Shown piece after piece: positions 35,443 to 44,422 of a stretch of 64,000 bases of DNA; positions within the stretch are counted from its first letter, which is position 1; every line of letters starts with the position of its first letter. The notes beneath the pieces were generated by a model that had not been told where the DNA came from, ran no database searches, and was given only the letters and a program-made list of their open reading frames with translations. This DNA comes from Thalassospira tepidiphila MCCC 1A03514. GTDB lineage: Bacteria > Pseudomonadota > Alphaproteobacteria > Rhodospirillales > Thalassospiraceae. A program made the position numbers and the translations under genes. The stretch is from positions 1-64,000 of the forward strand of contig NZ_JPVZ01000007.1 in the NCBI RefSeq assembly GCF_001662875.1, given 5' to 3'.

Positions 35443-38400
35443 TTATGCAGTCGGGCCTGATGGCTTTGTCCTGTTACGTCCAAACCGCGAGGAGACAAGC
35501 GATTTCAGTCGATTACCAATCGACGTCTTGCGCAGACGGTTGGCAATCTTGTGGCGCATCATCAACGCACAAGGCGTAAAGATCAGGGTCAAAGCGGTTG
35601 CAAAGGCCAAACCAAACGCGATCGAGGTTGAAAGCTGTACCCACCACTGGGTGGACGGTGCCCCGACCGTGACCTCACGAGACGTGAAGTCGATATTGAT
35701 CTGCATGACCATCGGCACCAGACCAAGAATGGTCGTCACCGTTGTCAGCATCACCGGACGCAGACGCTGCGCACCGGTTTGCAGGATGGCGGCCTCGATG
35801 CTGCTGGCGGTGTGTTTGAGCCGGTCAAAGGTATCGATCAAAACGATGTTGTTGTTCACAACGATCCCGGCCAGTGCGACAACACCGATGCCGTTCATGA
35901 CGATCGAGAAAGCCTGCCCGGTGATCATAAGACCAAGGAACACACCCGCCGTCGACATGATGATGGCGATCATGATCAGAAGCGAGCTCGAGATGCTGTT
36001 GAACTGGGTGACCAGAATGATGAACATGATGAAAAGGGCCACCGTAAAGGCGTTCATCAGGAAGTCTGCCGATTTCTGCTGTTCTTCATCCTGCCCCTTG
36101 AATTCGACCGATATGCGCGGATCGATATCAAGGGTTTGCATCCATGCCTTGACCTCGCCAAGCTTGGTGTCGACCAGAACGCCTTCCTGCACGTCGGCCT
36201 TGACGGTCAGGGCGCGGCGGCTGTCAACGCGGGTCAGCGTGCCAGTTTTGGGTTTGGGGGTGCGCGTGATGAAGTTCGACATCGGCACCAGACCCTTATC
36301 GGTCACGATCTGCAGGTTTTCGAGCTCGTCGAGGGAGCGATACTTGGCCGGGTAACGCCCGACAATATCGATTTCCTCGGTTGAATCATCTGGACGATAG
36401 GTCGTGAAATTGATGCCGTTGGTCACCAGTTTGACGACATTGCCGATCTGGTTGATATCAGCACCGAATTTCAAAGCCTGGGCGCGGTCAACTGTGTATT
36501 CCCAGTCAATGCCCGGGGGCGACTTGCCATCTTCGAAATTGTACATGCCGCCCATTTCCTGAAGACCGTTGACCAGAATGGTCGCCGTTTCATCAAGAAG
36601 TTCAGGATAGTAAGAACGAAGCTGGATCTGGATGTCCTTGCCCTGCGGCGGACCGGCTTCTTCGGCGCGGACTTCGACGTGAATACCGGCAAGATCGGCC
36701 GTATCGGCAAGGATACGTTTTTCAATCTCGCTTGCGGGCGGGCGCATTTGCCAATCGGCATATTCAAGCTGAACCGTGCCGATTACGTCCTCGGATGCCT
36801 CGTTGCCACCGGCACCATCGCCGGAACGGGCATATACGGTATCAAACCAGTGTTCGCCTTCGTGACGGGCATCAAGGGCAAGGATGCGGTCCTCGACCTC
36901 TTTAAGCAGGGCATCCTGTTCGTAATAGGACAGGTTGCCGCGTGCACGGACCTGAACCACGGCGACTTCGGGTTCGACCGCCGGGAAGAACTCAACACCC
37001 TTGCCAAGCTTGCCAAACGCCACCCAGACCGAAATCAGAATGATAAACGCTGCCGGGATCACCAGCCAGTAGAAGCGAAGCGATCCGCTGAGGATACGGA
37101 CATAGAGCCCGGTGCCGCCTTTGACCTTGTGGATGTCATCGCCATGATCGGCTGCGATGGCCTCAAGGCTTTCGTTGCTTTCACTGCCCGGTTTGCCAAA
37201 CCACGCGCCCACGGTCGGCACAAAGATCAGTGCCATGGCAAGCGATGCGGTCAGCGTGAACAGAACCGTAATCGGCAGGAATTTCATGAACTCGCCGACG
37301 ATATCAGGCCAGAAGGCCAGCGGCAGGAAGGCTGCAAGCGTGGTTGCGGTTGACGCAATAATCGGAAGCGCCATGCGTTTTGCCGCCAGCGGATAGGCCT
37401 TGCTGCGATGCAGGCCATCGATCATCTTGCGGTCGGCATATTCAGTCACAACAATCGCGCCATCGACCAGCATCCCGACGGCCAGGATCAGACTGAACAG
37501 AACAACGATATTGACCGTCATGCCCAGCGCCCAAAGGATCAGGATCGCGGTCAGGAACGAGCCCGGAATGGCAAGCCCGACCAGAAGGCCCGACCGCCAA
37601 CCCAGCGCCCAGATGACAACCACCATCACCAGCAGGATCGCAAGGATCACACTGTTCTGAAGATCGGTCAGCATGGTGCGGATGTCAGATGACTTGTCCT
37701 GTGAATAGCTGATTGTCAGGTTTGGCGGAAATGCTTCCTGTGCCTCGGCGGTGACCGCCTTGATCGCATCAATGACTTCGATGATGTTTTCGCCGACACG
37801 TTTGGACACTTCAATCGCGATGGCCGGTTCGCCGTTAAGGCGCGCAAAGCTTTTGGCATCCTTGAATGTCCGGCGCACGTCGCCGATGTCGCGGAACCGA
37901 ATGACGGAATCGCCATCAACGATCAGCGGCATATCAAGAATGTCATTTATGCTTTCAAACAGGCCGGGCACCTTGATGTTAAAGCGTCCCGTACCGGTAT
38001 CGATCGCACCGGCCGCCACCAGCGCATTGGAATTGCGCACAAGACTGACGATGTCGATGCCATTCAGGCGATAGGCCTCGATCTTCATCGGGTCGATGAT
38101 GAATTCGACCAGTTCTTCCCGATCACCGGCAAGTTTGGCTTCAAGCACTGCAGGCAGGCCTTCGATGGCGTCTTTCAGATCGCGCGCCATGCGCAGAAGC
38201 GCACGTTCGGGCACGTCACCCGAAAGGGTTACCACCAGAACGGGGAACAGCGACAGGTTGACCTCGTGGACTTCGGGGTCGTCGGTGTCTTCGGGCAATT
38301 CGGATTTGGCGATGTCAACGCGTTCGCGCACATCGGCAAGGGCTTCGTCGATATCGACGTCGGAGTAAAATTCAAGCGTCACCGATGCCCCGTCCTGATA

Positions 38401-38652
38401 GGACTGGGAGCTCATTTCCTTCACACCTTCGATGGATCGCAATTCCTGCTCCATCGGGCGCAAAAGAAGGCGTTCGGCATCTTCCGGCGATACGCCGTCA
38501 TGATGCATGGTGACATAAAGAACCGGGATCTGAACATCCGGGTCGGCTTCCTTGGGGATGGCGTTATAGCCAACCGAGCCAGCCAGAAGCAGCAGGATCA
38601 AAACCAGAATGACGGTGCGCGATCGATTGAGCGCGTGATCAATCAGGGACAT
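35443..38652 (-). CDS. RND-family efflux transporter permease
   Basis: Proton-driven inner-membrane pump of 1069 residues with 12 helices and two large periplasmic loops. Signatures are LVLILLLLAGSVGYNAIPKE after helix 1, GMLVDGAIVVTEYADRKMID in helix 4 and GVVALAGIVVNNNIVLID in helix 10. The helix-4 position that is usually a double Asp in AcrB-like pumps reads Asp-Gly here; the first Asp is kept. It works with the adaptor 23 bases upstream; no outer-membrane channel gene is present, so a TolC elsewhere is needed. Substrates are unknown. Confidence 0.92.
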   Translation of the reverse strand: MSLIDHALNRSRTVILVLILLLLAGSVGYNAIPKEADPDVQIPVLYVTMHHDGVSPEDAERLLLRPMEQELRSIEGVKEMSSQSYQDGASVTLEFYSDVDIDEALADVRERVDIAKSELPEDTDDPEVHEVNLSLFPVLVVTLSGDVPERALLRMARDLKDAIEGLPAVLEAKLAGDREELVEFIIDPMKIEAYRLNGIDIVSLVRNSNALVAAGAIDTGTGRFNIKVPGLFESINDILDMPLIVDGDSVIRFRDIGDVRRTFKDAKSFARLNGEPAIAIEVSKRVGENIIEVIDAIKAVTAEAQEAFPPNLTISYSQDKSSDIRTMLTDLQNSVILAILLVMVVVIWALGWRSGLLVGLAIPGSFLTAILILWALGMTVNIVVLFSLILAVGMLVDGAIVVTEYADRKMIDGLHRSKAYPLAAKRMALPIIASTATTLAAFLPLAFWPDIVGEFMKFLPITVLFTLTASLAMALIFVPTVGAWFGKPGSESNESLEAIAADHGDDIHKVKGGTGLYVRILSGSLRFYWLVIPAAFIILISVWVAFGKLGKGVEFFPAVEPEVAVVQVRARGNLSYYEQDALLKEVEDRILALDARHEGEHWFDTVYARSGDGAGGNEASEDVIGTVQLEYADWQMRPPASEIEKRILADTADLAGIHVEVRAEEAGPPQGKDIQIQLRSYYPELLDETATILVNGLQEMGGMYNFEDGKSPPGIDWEYTVDRAQALKFGADINQIGNVVKLVTNGINFTTYRPDDSTEEIDIVGRYPAKYRSLDELENLQIVTDKGLVPMSNFITRTPKPKTGTLTRVDSRRALTVKADVQEGVLVDTKLGEVKAWMQTLDIDPRISVEFKGQDEEQQKSADFLMNAFTVALFIMFIILVTQFNSISSSLLIMIAIIMSTAGVFLGLMITGQAFSIVMNGIGVVALAGIVVNNNIVLIDTFDRLKHTASSIEAAILQTGAQRLRPVMLTTVTTILGLVPMVMQINIDFTSREVTVGAPSTQWWVQLSTSIAFGLAFATALTLIFTPCALMMRHKIANRLRKTSIGNRLKSLVSSRFGRNRTKPSGPTA

Positions 38653-38675
38653 TTCTTATCTCCTCATGATACGCG

Positions 38676-39851
38676 CTATTGCGCGGAGTTTTCCGAAAGG
38701 GTCGGGCCGGTATCGTCAGATGCCGTCGAAGGTGCTTCGTCATCCTGCATGATCGGAAGACCATCCTTGTCGGTTTCAAGGTGGACAACCTCAACAGTTG
38801 CCCCTTCCTTGACCCAGTCATGGCCGACAACGATCAATTCAAACGTATCGGGCAGGCCACCGATCCAGATCCGGTCACGATTGCCGCCCTGCAATTCGAC
38901 AGGCAGGAAATCGACCTTGTTGTTATCGACAATGGCGCGGACGCCAAGTTCACCCTCGTCATTGAGTGTCAGGACCGACGGCCTTACCTGATGGGCCCGT
39001 TTGATGCCGACCGGAATTTCAAGTTCGGCGGTCATGCCATCAGGAATGCGCAGATCGGGATTATCAATCTCAACCTCGACCCGGAAGGTGCGGGTGTCAT
39101 TGTCAGATGCCCGGGCTGTGTAACGGACGATACCGTCATGGGTGCTGCCGTCAAACAGGGTGACGCTTGCCAGTTGGCCAAGGTCAATCGCGCTGATCGA
39201 ATGTTCGGGAACATGGGCAACGACCAGCATCGGGTCACCCTGGATCAGGGTTGCGACCCGATCCCCAATTGACAAAAGGTCACCGATCTCGGCCGGGCGT
39301 TCTTCGACGATGCCATCAAACGGGGCGCGGATTTCGGTATTGCCAAGCTCGGTGCGCGCAATCATCAGATCAGCGCGCGCTTCTTCAAGCAGGGCAAGTG
39401 TCTGTGCCACACCGGTTTTGGACCGATAGTTCTTTTGGGCCAGACTTTCGGCGGCGGAATGTTCAAGTTCACGCTGTGCGACCAGCGCGCGCGCCTTGGC
39501 AACACGGGCCTGACGGTCACCGGTGTCAAGGCGTACGATCAGATCGCCTTTCTGAACAGCCTGGCCCTTGATCGCGCCAACTTCAATCACGCGTGCCTCG
39601 GTCTCGGCACTGATTTCAACAGAAATGACCGCTTCGGTACGGCCGGTGATGCGCAAATGATCGACGTGATCCACAGCGTGGCTGGTGATGGTGCGCACAC
39701 TCGCCGTAGTTTTGGCGGCCTTGTTTTCAGTGGTAGCATCTGAGGCGCTGGTCTGTTCCGTCGTCTCATCACCACCCGTCAAATAGGCGCTGCCGATCCA
39801 TACAACGGTCCCAACGACCAAAAGAATGGCGATCAGGCGTGAAGCATTCAT
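38676..39851 (-). CDS. RND efflux periplasmic adaptor subunit
   Basis: 391 residues. An N-terminal membrane anchor (residues 5-25), then an acidic Thr-rich linker, a barrel-sandwich half (SVEISAETEARVIEVGAIKG), a coiled-coil hairpin and the return half TEIRAPFDGIVEERPAEIGD, then the beta-barrel and membrane-proximal parts. It bridges the RND pump to an outer-membrane channel. The C-terminus is Asp/Ser/Thr-rich and low-complexity. It sits second in the PadR-adaptor-pump operon, after an 84-base gap containing a 16-base palindrome. Confidence 0.9.
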   Translation of the reverse strand: MNASRLIAILLVVGTVVWIGSAYLTGGDETTEQTSASDATTENKAAKTTASVRTITSHAVDHVDHLRITGRTEAVISVEISAETEARVIEVGAIKGQAVQKGDLIVRLDTGDRQARVAKARALVAQRELEHSAAESLAQKNYRSKTGVAQTLALLEEARADLMIARTELGNTEIRAPFDGIVEERPAEIGDLLSIGDRVATLIQGDPMLVVAHVPEHSISAIDLGQLASVTLFDGSTHDGIVRYTARASDNDTRTFRVEVEIDNPDLRIPDGMTAELEIPVGIKRAHQVRPSVLTLNDEGELGVRAIVDNNKVDFLPVELQGGNRDRIWIGGLPDTFELIVVGHDWVKEGATVEVVHLETDKDGLPIMQDDEAPSTASDDTGPTLSENSAQ

Positions 39852-39869
39852 TGTTCTGTTCCCTCAAAT

Positions 39870-39885
39870 ATTCCGCTAGCGGAAT
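39870..39885. promoter_or_regulatory. Perfect 16-base palindrome between padR and the adaptor gene
   Basis: ATTCCGCTAGCGGAAT is fully self-complementary and lies 18 bases before the adaptor start. It could be an internal operator or an mRNA stem. It does not resemble the twin PadR sites. Confidence 0.5.
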
Positions 39886-39935
39886 GCGTCAGTGGCTCTG
39901 TTGGGCACGTCTTGCGCACAGCGTTCGGTTTCGTC

Positions 39936-40520
39936 CTAGGACTTGTTGGCCTTGCGCGCCTTTAACTCATCAAGCAGGCCCTGCTTGTTTTCGCGAATAA
40001 ACTTCAGCGTCGCATTGCACATGGCCTGCCCCAGTCCGGCAACGAAACAGCATCCTGGTCTGAGTTCGCCGTTTTCATCGCGGGCATTCGATTTTTGATG
40101 TGCCGGTTTGTCGGTGTTTTCCGGATCAATCTGTTGGCTCATCAATTCATGACGGGCAGCAAATTCATCAATCAGCGCCTCGGTCAGTTCAATTGGCATT
40201 TCTTCGGCAAAGGTCAGCATGAACAAAATGTCGGAACGATAACGATCCTCGGCCGGTCTGGTCTGCAACAACGTGCGCAGGAATGTGCGACGTCCTTCGG
40301 ATGTCAGTTGATAGATCTTCTTGTCCGGTCGGTTTTCCTGTTCATGTTCAACAAATGTCACCAGACCGTCCTGAGTCAGTTTGGTCAGGGCCGGATAGAT
40401 CGAACCAAGGGACGCGATTTGAAAATGGCTGAATGTGCCATCTTCAAACATCTTGCGGATTTCATATCCTGTTGCCTCGCCGCCCATCAGGGCACCCAGA
40501 CATAAAGTACGTACGTCCAT
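39936..40520 (-). CDS. PadR-family repressor of the RND pump
   Basis: 194 residues. The winged helix runs from MDVRTLCLGALMGGEATGYE through SIYPALTKLTQDGLVT to KKIYQLTSEGRRTF, and a C-terminal helical dimer domain follows. The C-terminal third has three cysteines (CCFVAGLGQAMC), which might sense oxidants or metals; that is speculation. It is first in the operon with the adaptor and pump. Twin palindromes lie 72-118 bases upstream, so it most likely represses its own operon. Confidence 0.87.
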   Translation of the reverse strand: MDVRTLCLGALMGGEATGYEIRKMFEDGTFSHFQIASLGSIYPALTKLTQDGLVTFVEHEQENRPDKKIYQLTSEGRRTFLRTLLQTRPAEDRYRSDILFMLTFAEEMPIELTEALIDEFAARHELMSQQIDPENTDKPAHQKSNARDENGELRPGCCFVAGLGQAMCNATLKFIRENKQGLLDELKARKANKS

Positions 40521-40591
40521 CTTGTGTTCTGTATCCTTATTTACGCATTCGGGACTGAGTATGCCGCGGCGGGGAAAGGTGCCAAAGCGAC

Positions 40592-40638
40592 TATATCAAT
40601 CCGATATATATCGAACTATTATATATCAATTCGATATA
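40592..40638. promoter_or_regulatory. Twin PadR operator
   Basis: TATATCAATCCGATATA (40592-40608) and TATATCAATTCGATATA (40622-40638) are near-identical palindromes with centres 30 bases apart. Both match the ATAT-rich sites known for PadR proteins. They lie in a notably AT-rich stretch upstream of padR. Confidence 0.75.
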
Positions 40639-40809
40639 GTCAAATAAATATGATGGAACCTTTTGTGACAGCCCTTCAATCTGGACGAAGCATGTTTGGT
40701 TCGTGTTACAACATGATTGTTGTGATGATCGGCCATGGGGTCGGGGTATCGGCAGCCATCGGGTGATCACTTTCGCAAACTCGATCCCGGGCGGCGTCCG
40801 CCTGTGCAT

Positions 40810-40834
40810 AATCGGACGCCGATAGTGTCCGATT
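40810..40834. promoter_or_regulatory. Inverted repeat upstream of the AraC gene
   Basis: AATCGGAC (40810-40817) and GTCCGATT (40827-40834) with a 9-base spacer. It lies about 85 bases before the membrane-AraC start, a candidate operator. The 398-base gap 40521-40918 holds no other feature besides the PadR sites. Confidence 0.5.
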
Positions 40835-40918
40835 GTGTCTATTGAAACGATATAGTCGATCGGGCCGAACATAGTTCGCCGTCTGAAGAGCCATCTGAAA
40901 AATCAGGAGTACGCCGGA

Positions 40919-42214
40919 ATGACCGGTTGGACGCATTATGTAAGTGTTGTGGTCGCAGCCGTTGGCGTGGTGCAGGCGGTGTTCCTGTGTCTGATCCTGC
41001 GGTCCGAAGGTTCGCGTGCCTTTGGGGCCAACCGATGGATGATGCTGTTTATTGCGGGTGTTGCGCTTAACCTGATCGAAGATGTCGCCGATCCGCTTGT
41101 GTCGGCCGATTTTAACGGCTTCTTTGAGTTGCTTTTCAAACCAATCAATTTCGCCATTGGACCGGCAATATATCTGTATTTCCGCGAGATTTCAGGCAAT
41201 CCGTCCCGCCTTCCGTGGGGCCATTTTGTTTTGCTGCTGGTGGTGTTTAACCTGACTGCCTGGGTTGTGATCCATGGCGGCGGCGGCGCGGTTCTTGGCA
41301 GCGGCGCATATACCACAGGTGAACTGGTTGAAGCTTTTTGCTGGGTGGCGATCTTTGTGCAGATCGCGATTTATCTGGTGCTGTTGTGGCGCATTGCATG
41401 GCGCTATCAGCGCCAAGCCGAAGAACAGCTTGGCGCGGATCGCAAGGTGATGCAGCGCTGGATCTGTGTTGTGCTGGGCGGGCTGACATTTGTTTTCATC
41501 ACGGTCGCCGTCGGGAAGATCGTTGGTCTTTACCTGCCAGAAAACCCGGAACTATTTGGCAGCGAGATCGCCCTGGTATTGGTTCTGTTCGCCATGAGCT
41601 ATGAAATTGCAACGCAGCCGGCGCTGTTTGTGATGCCCGATTGGCCATCCGACGATATGTCTGATGACGTGGATGAAGCAGATGAGTTGCAGAGCGAACG
41701 TGCCCCTTCAACAGGTGGAAATTTGCCCCAGAAAGCACCCGTGGTCGATGATGGCGCGCCGGATGCGGTTGCCCCGCGTCCGTTGCTTGATCCCGATGGT
41801 GTAGACCGGGCGTTAGCACGCCTTAAAGACATTCAGGCGCGTGGGGATATTCTTCTCGATCCGCTGGTGTCCTTGCCGAAACTGGCGCGTGCGGTTGGCA
41901 TAACACCCAATCAGCTGTCCTATGTGCTTAATCATCATGTCGGCAAAAGCTTTTTTGATTTCGTCAATTCTGCGCGTATACGCGAAGCCCGATCGGTTCT
42001 GGTGCTTGAGCCTGATCGTACCATTCTTGATATCGCGCTAAGTGTCGGCTTCAATTCGAAATCGACCTTTAATCTTGCCTTCAAGAAAATCACGGGTGAA
42101 ACCCCAAGTGCGGTGCGCGAGGCAGCAAGGCGGGAAGTGTTGTCCGCGTCGGTGACGTCCGAACCGCCAATTGCAGGACCGGATCAACAGCATTGGACGC
42201 CAAATATCGGGTGA
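40919..42214 (+). CDS. AraC-type regulator with an N-terminal seven-helix membrane domain
   Basis: 431 residues. The first 230 or so form about seven transmembrane helices, starting WTHYVSVVVAAVGVVQAVFL. Next is an acidic, disordered cytoplasmic linker (SDDMSDDVDEADELQ), then a C-terminal AraC DNA-binding domain with two helix-turn-helix motifs: SLPKLARAVGITPNQLSYVL and RTILDIALSVGFNSKSTFN, ending KKITGETPSAVRE. Membrane-tethered AraC proteins are thought to sense extracellular signals and act directly on DNA. AGGAG lies upstream. The next gene follows after 40 bases and may be in the same transcript. Confidence 0.88.
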   Translation: MTGWTHYVSVVVAAVGVVQAVFLCLILRSEGSRAFGANRWMMLFIAGVALNLIEDVADPLVSADFNGFFELLFKPINFAIGPAIYLYFREISGNPSRLPWGHFVLLLVVFNLTAWVVIHGGGGAVLGSGAYTTGELVEAFCWVAIFVQIAIYLVLLWRIAWRYQRQAEEQLGADRKVMQRWICVVLGGLTFVFITVAVGKIVGLYLPENPELFGSEIALVLVLFAMSYEIATQPALFVMPDWPSDDMSDDVDEADELQSERAPSTGGNLPQKAPVVDDGAPDAVAPRPLLDPDGVDRALARLKDIQARGDILLDPLVSLPKLARAVGITPNQLSYVLNHHVGKSFFDFVNSARIREARSVLVLEPDRTILDIALSVGFNSKSTFNLAFKKITGETPSAVREAARREVLSASVTSEPPIAGPDQQHWTPNIG

Positions 42215-42253
42215 TCGCGGAAGCTGTGGCCTCTTTTTCCCAAGGGGGCATAC

Positions 42254-42925
42254 ATGCTGCAACCACGCTTTATTATTCAACCCAGTTTAAATTCTGCAAC
42301 AGACGAACACGCGGCAAAAGATCTACAGCGCATTCAGCGCTACCGAAAATGGACGCTTCGCGTCGGTGTTGTTCTGCTTTTGGCATTGGTTTGTTTTACC
42401 CGTGCAGGATTTGATCGCAACAGTGTTTGGCACCACGCTATCCAGGTTGTCGGGATGATGGCGATCATGGTCTGCATCGTGGGGCGGGGCTGGTGTTCGC
42501 TTTATATTGGCGGGCGCAAAAAGACCGAACTGGTGACGTCCGGCCCTTATTCTATGTGTCGAAACCCGCTTTATGTTTTCAGCTTCATTGGTACATTTGG
42601 TGCCGGTGCCCAAACCGGCAGTATTGCCATCGGGTTGGTCTCGGCTGTTTTGTGTTGGGCGGTGTTCCGGCATGTTGTGCTGCGCGAGGAAGCCATGCTG
42701 GCGGAACGGTTTGGCCGGGCATTCAAACGCTATGTGAATACGGTTCCGCGCTTTCGCCCGACATGGTTCCGCTGGCGTGACGAGAAAGAGATTTTGTGCC
42801 GACCGGCCCTGTTTTTGGCCACCACCCGCGATGCGATGTGGTTCTGGATTGCCATTCCTGTGTTGGAAGGTGTCAAAATCTTGCAAGATCACGGGTGGCT
42901 GAAACCGGTATTCTGGTTGCCATAA
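42254..42925 (+). CDS. Isoprenylcysteine carboxyl methyltransferase-like membrane protein
   Basis: 223 residues with about four to five helices. The ICMT/phospholipid-methyltransferase signature is present: ELVTSGPYSMCRNPLYVFSF for the SAM site and REEAMLAERFGRAFKRYVNT for the C-terminal E-rich helix. Bacterial members methylate unknown lipids or prenylated substrates. A long N-terminal extension (about 50 residues) and a hydrophobic C-terminal extension (WFWIAIPVLEGVKIL) are less usual. AAGGGGG precedes the ATG. It lies 40 bases after the membrane-AraC gene, its likely regulator. Confidence 0.8.
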   Translation: MLQPRFIIQPSLNSATDEHAAKDLQRIQRYRKWTLRVGVVLLLALVCFTRAGFDRNSVWHHAIQVVGMMAIMVCIVGRGWCSLYIGGRKKTELVTSGPYSMCRNPLYVFSFIGTFGAGAQTGSIAIGLVSAVLCWAVFRHVVLREEAMLAERFGRAFKRYVNTVPRFRPTWFRWRDEKEILCRPALFLATTRDAMWFWIAIPVLEGVKILQDHGWLKPVFWLP

Positions 42926-43026
42926 ATCCATGATTCTATGCAGGGCAGAGATGTTGGGACGCGATCAGTTGATAACGTTCTCTGCCCGGGGTGCTTTATG
43001 CTGCCCCCTTTCGGCTTTGCATGCCT

Positions 43027-43359
43027 TCAGGCGGCGGCGTTATCCGTTGGCCTGCCGCCAAAGGATTTGATCATTTGATTGCGTTCATCTTCACGCAACG
43101 GATCGGAATCAAGGGCAAGGGCGGCTTCAAGCACCTGCGGTTCGACCATCAGGACGTCAACGCCGTCCTTCATGTCCTCCTTCGCCCAGAGATGGACATG
43201 ACATTCCATCTTGATATAGCTGCGCATTGCAGCATCGGGATCAAGTTTTTCAAGGGTGTCGACTTCATACTCGCCAGGCGAAAGCAACCCGGCATGACCG
43301 GGCAAGTGGAACGGATGAAAGAACGTCACCGTACGATGGGTTGTGCGGGTTATGCTCAT
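43027..43359 (-). CDS. Small uncharacterised protein, paralog of the gene at 43692
   Basis: 110 residues beginning MSITRTTHRTVTFFHPFHLP. It shares the pattern T-H-x-T-V-T-F-x-H-P-F-H-L-x-G-H, L-x2-P-G-x-Y-x-V-D-T-x-E-x-L and a C-terminal P-x2-L-x2-A-L-x2-D-x-D-P with the neighbouring small protein. From memory, similar small proteins are scattered through alphaproteobacteria as hypotheticals, some in several copies. No signal or membrane segment. ATG 43359 has AAGGAG eight bases upstream, which rules out the upstream in-frame ATGs. This copy has an extra acidic insertion and a C-terminal extension. Confidence 0.75.
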   Translation of the reverse strand: MSITRTTHRTVTFFHPFHLPGHAGLLSPGEYEVDTLEKLDPDAAMRSYIKMECHVHLWAKEDMKDGVDVLMVEPQVLEAALALDSDPLREDERNQMIKSFGGRPTDNAAA

Positions 43360-43491
43360 GATCATGGCTCCTTCGAGCATCCGGAAGATGACCTTGAAGG
43401 TGCGGATCTGATTTTCTTTTGAGTGTTCACCCCTTTGGGGCGGCTTAAGATCCGCAATCCCCGATCTCTTCGGGTCATTCGGTAAGGCACC

Positions 43492-43633
43492 GATACCTGT
43501 GTCATATGCTCGGGACGCACAGGTATCATTGGTCAGGCGCCAAGTGTGTCACCCTGCCTGCGAACAGGCACGGTGTATACATTATATATGGGGGTTTTCG
43601 GCCAAAACACAACGTTTCGCACAAATCTGTGCG
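43492..43633. promoter_or_regulatory. Inverted repeats and AT-rich -10-like element upstream of the first small paralog
   Basis: GATACCTGTG (43492-43501) pairs with CACAGGTATC (43518-43527) over a 16-base loop. On the minus strand TATAAT occurs at 43586-43581. CGCACA-AATC-TGTGCG forms a palindrome at 43618-43633. The 332-base gap 43360-43691 has no other gene, so this is probably a regulated promoter and leader for the gene at 43027-43359. Confidence 0.5.
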
Positions 43634-43691
43634 CCATCCATGTTTGAAAAAACGCGGGATAAAATGCGGCGGACTTCAAAGGAGGGCTGGC

Positions 43692-43973
43692 TCAACGATG
43701 TTCCGGCCGGTCTGGATCTGCATCGCGTGTCAGCGCAATATCGAGATCAACCGGTTTGATGCTAAGAATGCGATCAACCATCATGCCGTTATGTTTGTAT
43801 TTCAGATGCAAATCGGTCGACACCCTGCGATAGGCCGTAATCGAAACGCCTTCGATCAGTTCTTCGGTGGTATCGACGACATAGCTTCCCGGTGGAAACA
43901 GATCGCTATGTCCGCGCAAGTGAAACGGATGAGCAAAGGTCACGGTTTTGTGCGTCATCCTGCTGTGCTGCAT
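43692..43973 (-). CDS. Small uncharacterised protein, paralog of the gene at 43027
   Basis: 93 residues. It contains RMTHKTVTFAHPFHLRGHSD then PPGSYVVDTTEELIEGVSIT with AYRRVSTDLHL, a pattern shared with its neighbour. This copy is closer to the consensus I recall for the family, including the EELIEGVS-x-x-AYRR core. No cysteines, membrane segments or known motif. The start may be ATG 43973 or ATG 43958. Separate regulation from the other copy is suggested by the gene-free stretches in front of each. Confidence 0.75.
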   Translation of the reverse strand: MQHSRMTHKTVTFAHPFHLRGHSDLFPPGSYVVDTTEELIEGVSITAYRRVSTDLHLKYKHNGMMVDRILSIKPVDLDIALTRDADPDRPEHR

Positions 43974-44422
43974 GGCACCAGCCCTTTATGAAGCGGGAAA
44001 CGGGCGTTTCCTGCTTGTTCATGATTTTCGGTAAGTTCGGCCAGAAAAGGCGATGGCGGAGGATAACCTCCGCCAGCACGGTATCAGTCATTCGCGCCTT
44101 GATGCGCGGTCGGTTTGGTTTCGGCAGGGGAATTTTCTGGCTTTGGCTTCGCGGCAGGGGCCGACGCGCTATCTGACGATTTTGCATCCGGCTTCGAGCC
44201 CGCTTTTCCCTGGCTTGTTGAAAAACTGCGAAATGACATGATGTGATCTTTCTATTTGCCGGCGCAAAGCGCGCCCGCTAATGGGGAAGTGGTGCGCGTG
44301 CAGGCAAATAGCAAACATGCCAAACGACCTGTAACGGGTCATCTGGCGCAATCGTGCGGGAAAGGCTCGCTTATTTCGGATAAAATATATTTTGTCATCA
44401 CTGGCAAAGTGGGAAGCGGGGT
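43974..44422. other. Gene-free region between queE and the second small paralog
   Basis: About 450 bases. Short frames on both strands show no support. A 9-pair perfect stem-loop, TGGCGGAGG-ATAA-CCTCCGCCA, lies at 44054-44075; on the minus strand it is followed by TCGCCTTTTC, so it may end the que transcript. AAAATATATTTT at 44383-44394 is AT-rich and may belong to a minus-strand promoter. Confidence 0.5.

Noticed and set aside
43906-44187. Minus-strand 93-residue frame overlapping the start of the second small paralog
   Set aside because: It overlaps a gene supported by its paralog in another frame, with arginine/proline-rich shadow-like composition.
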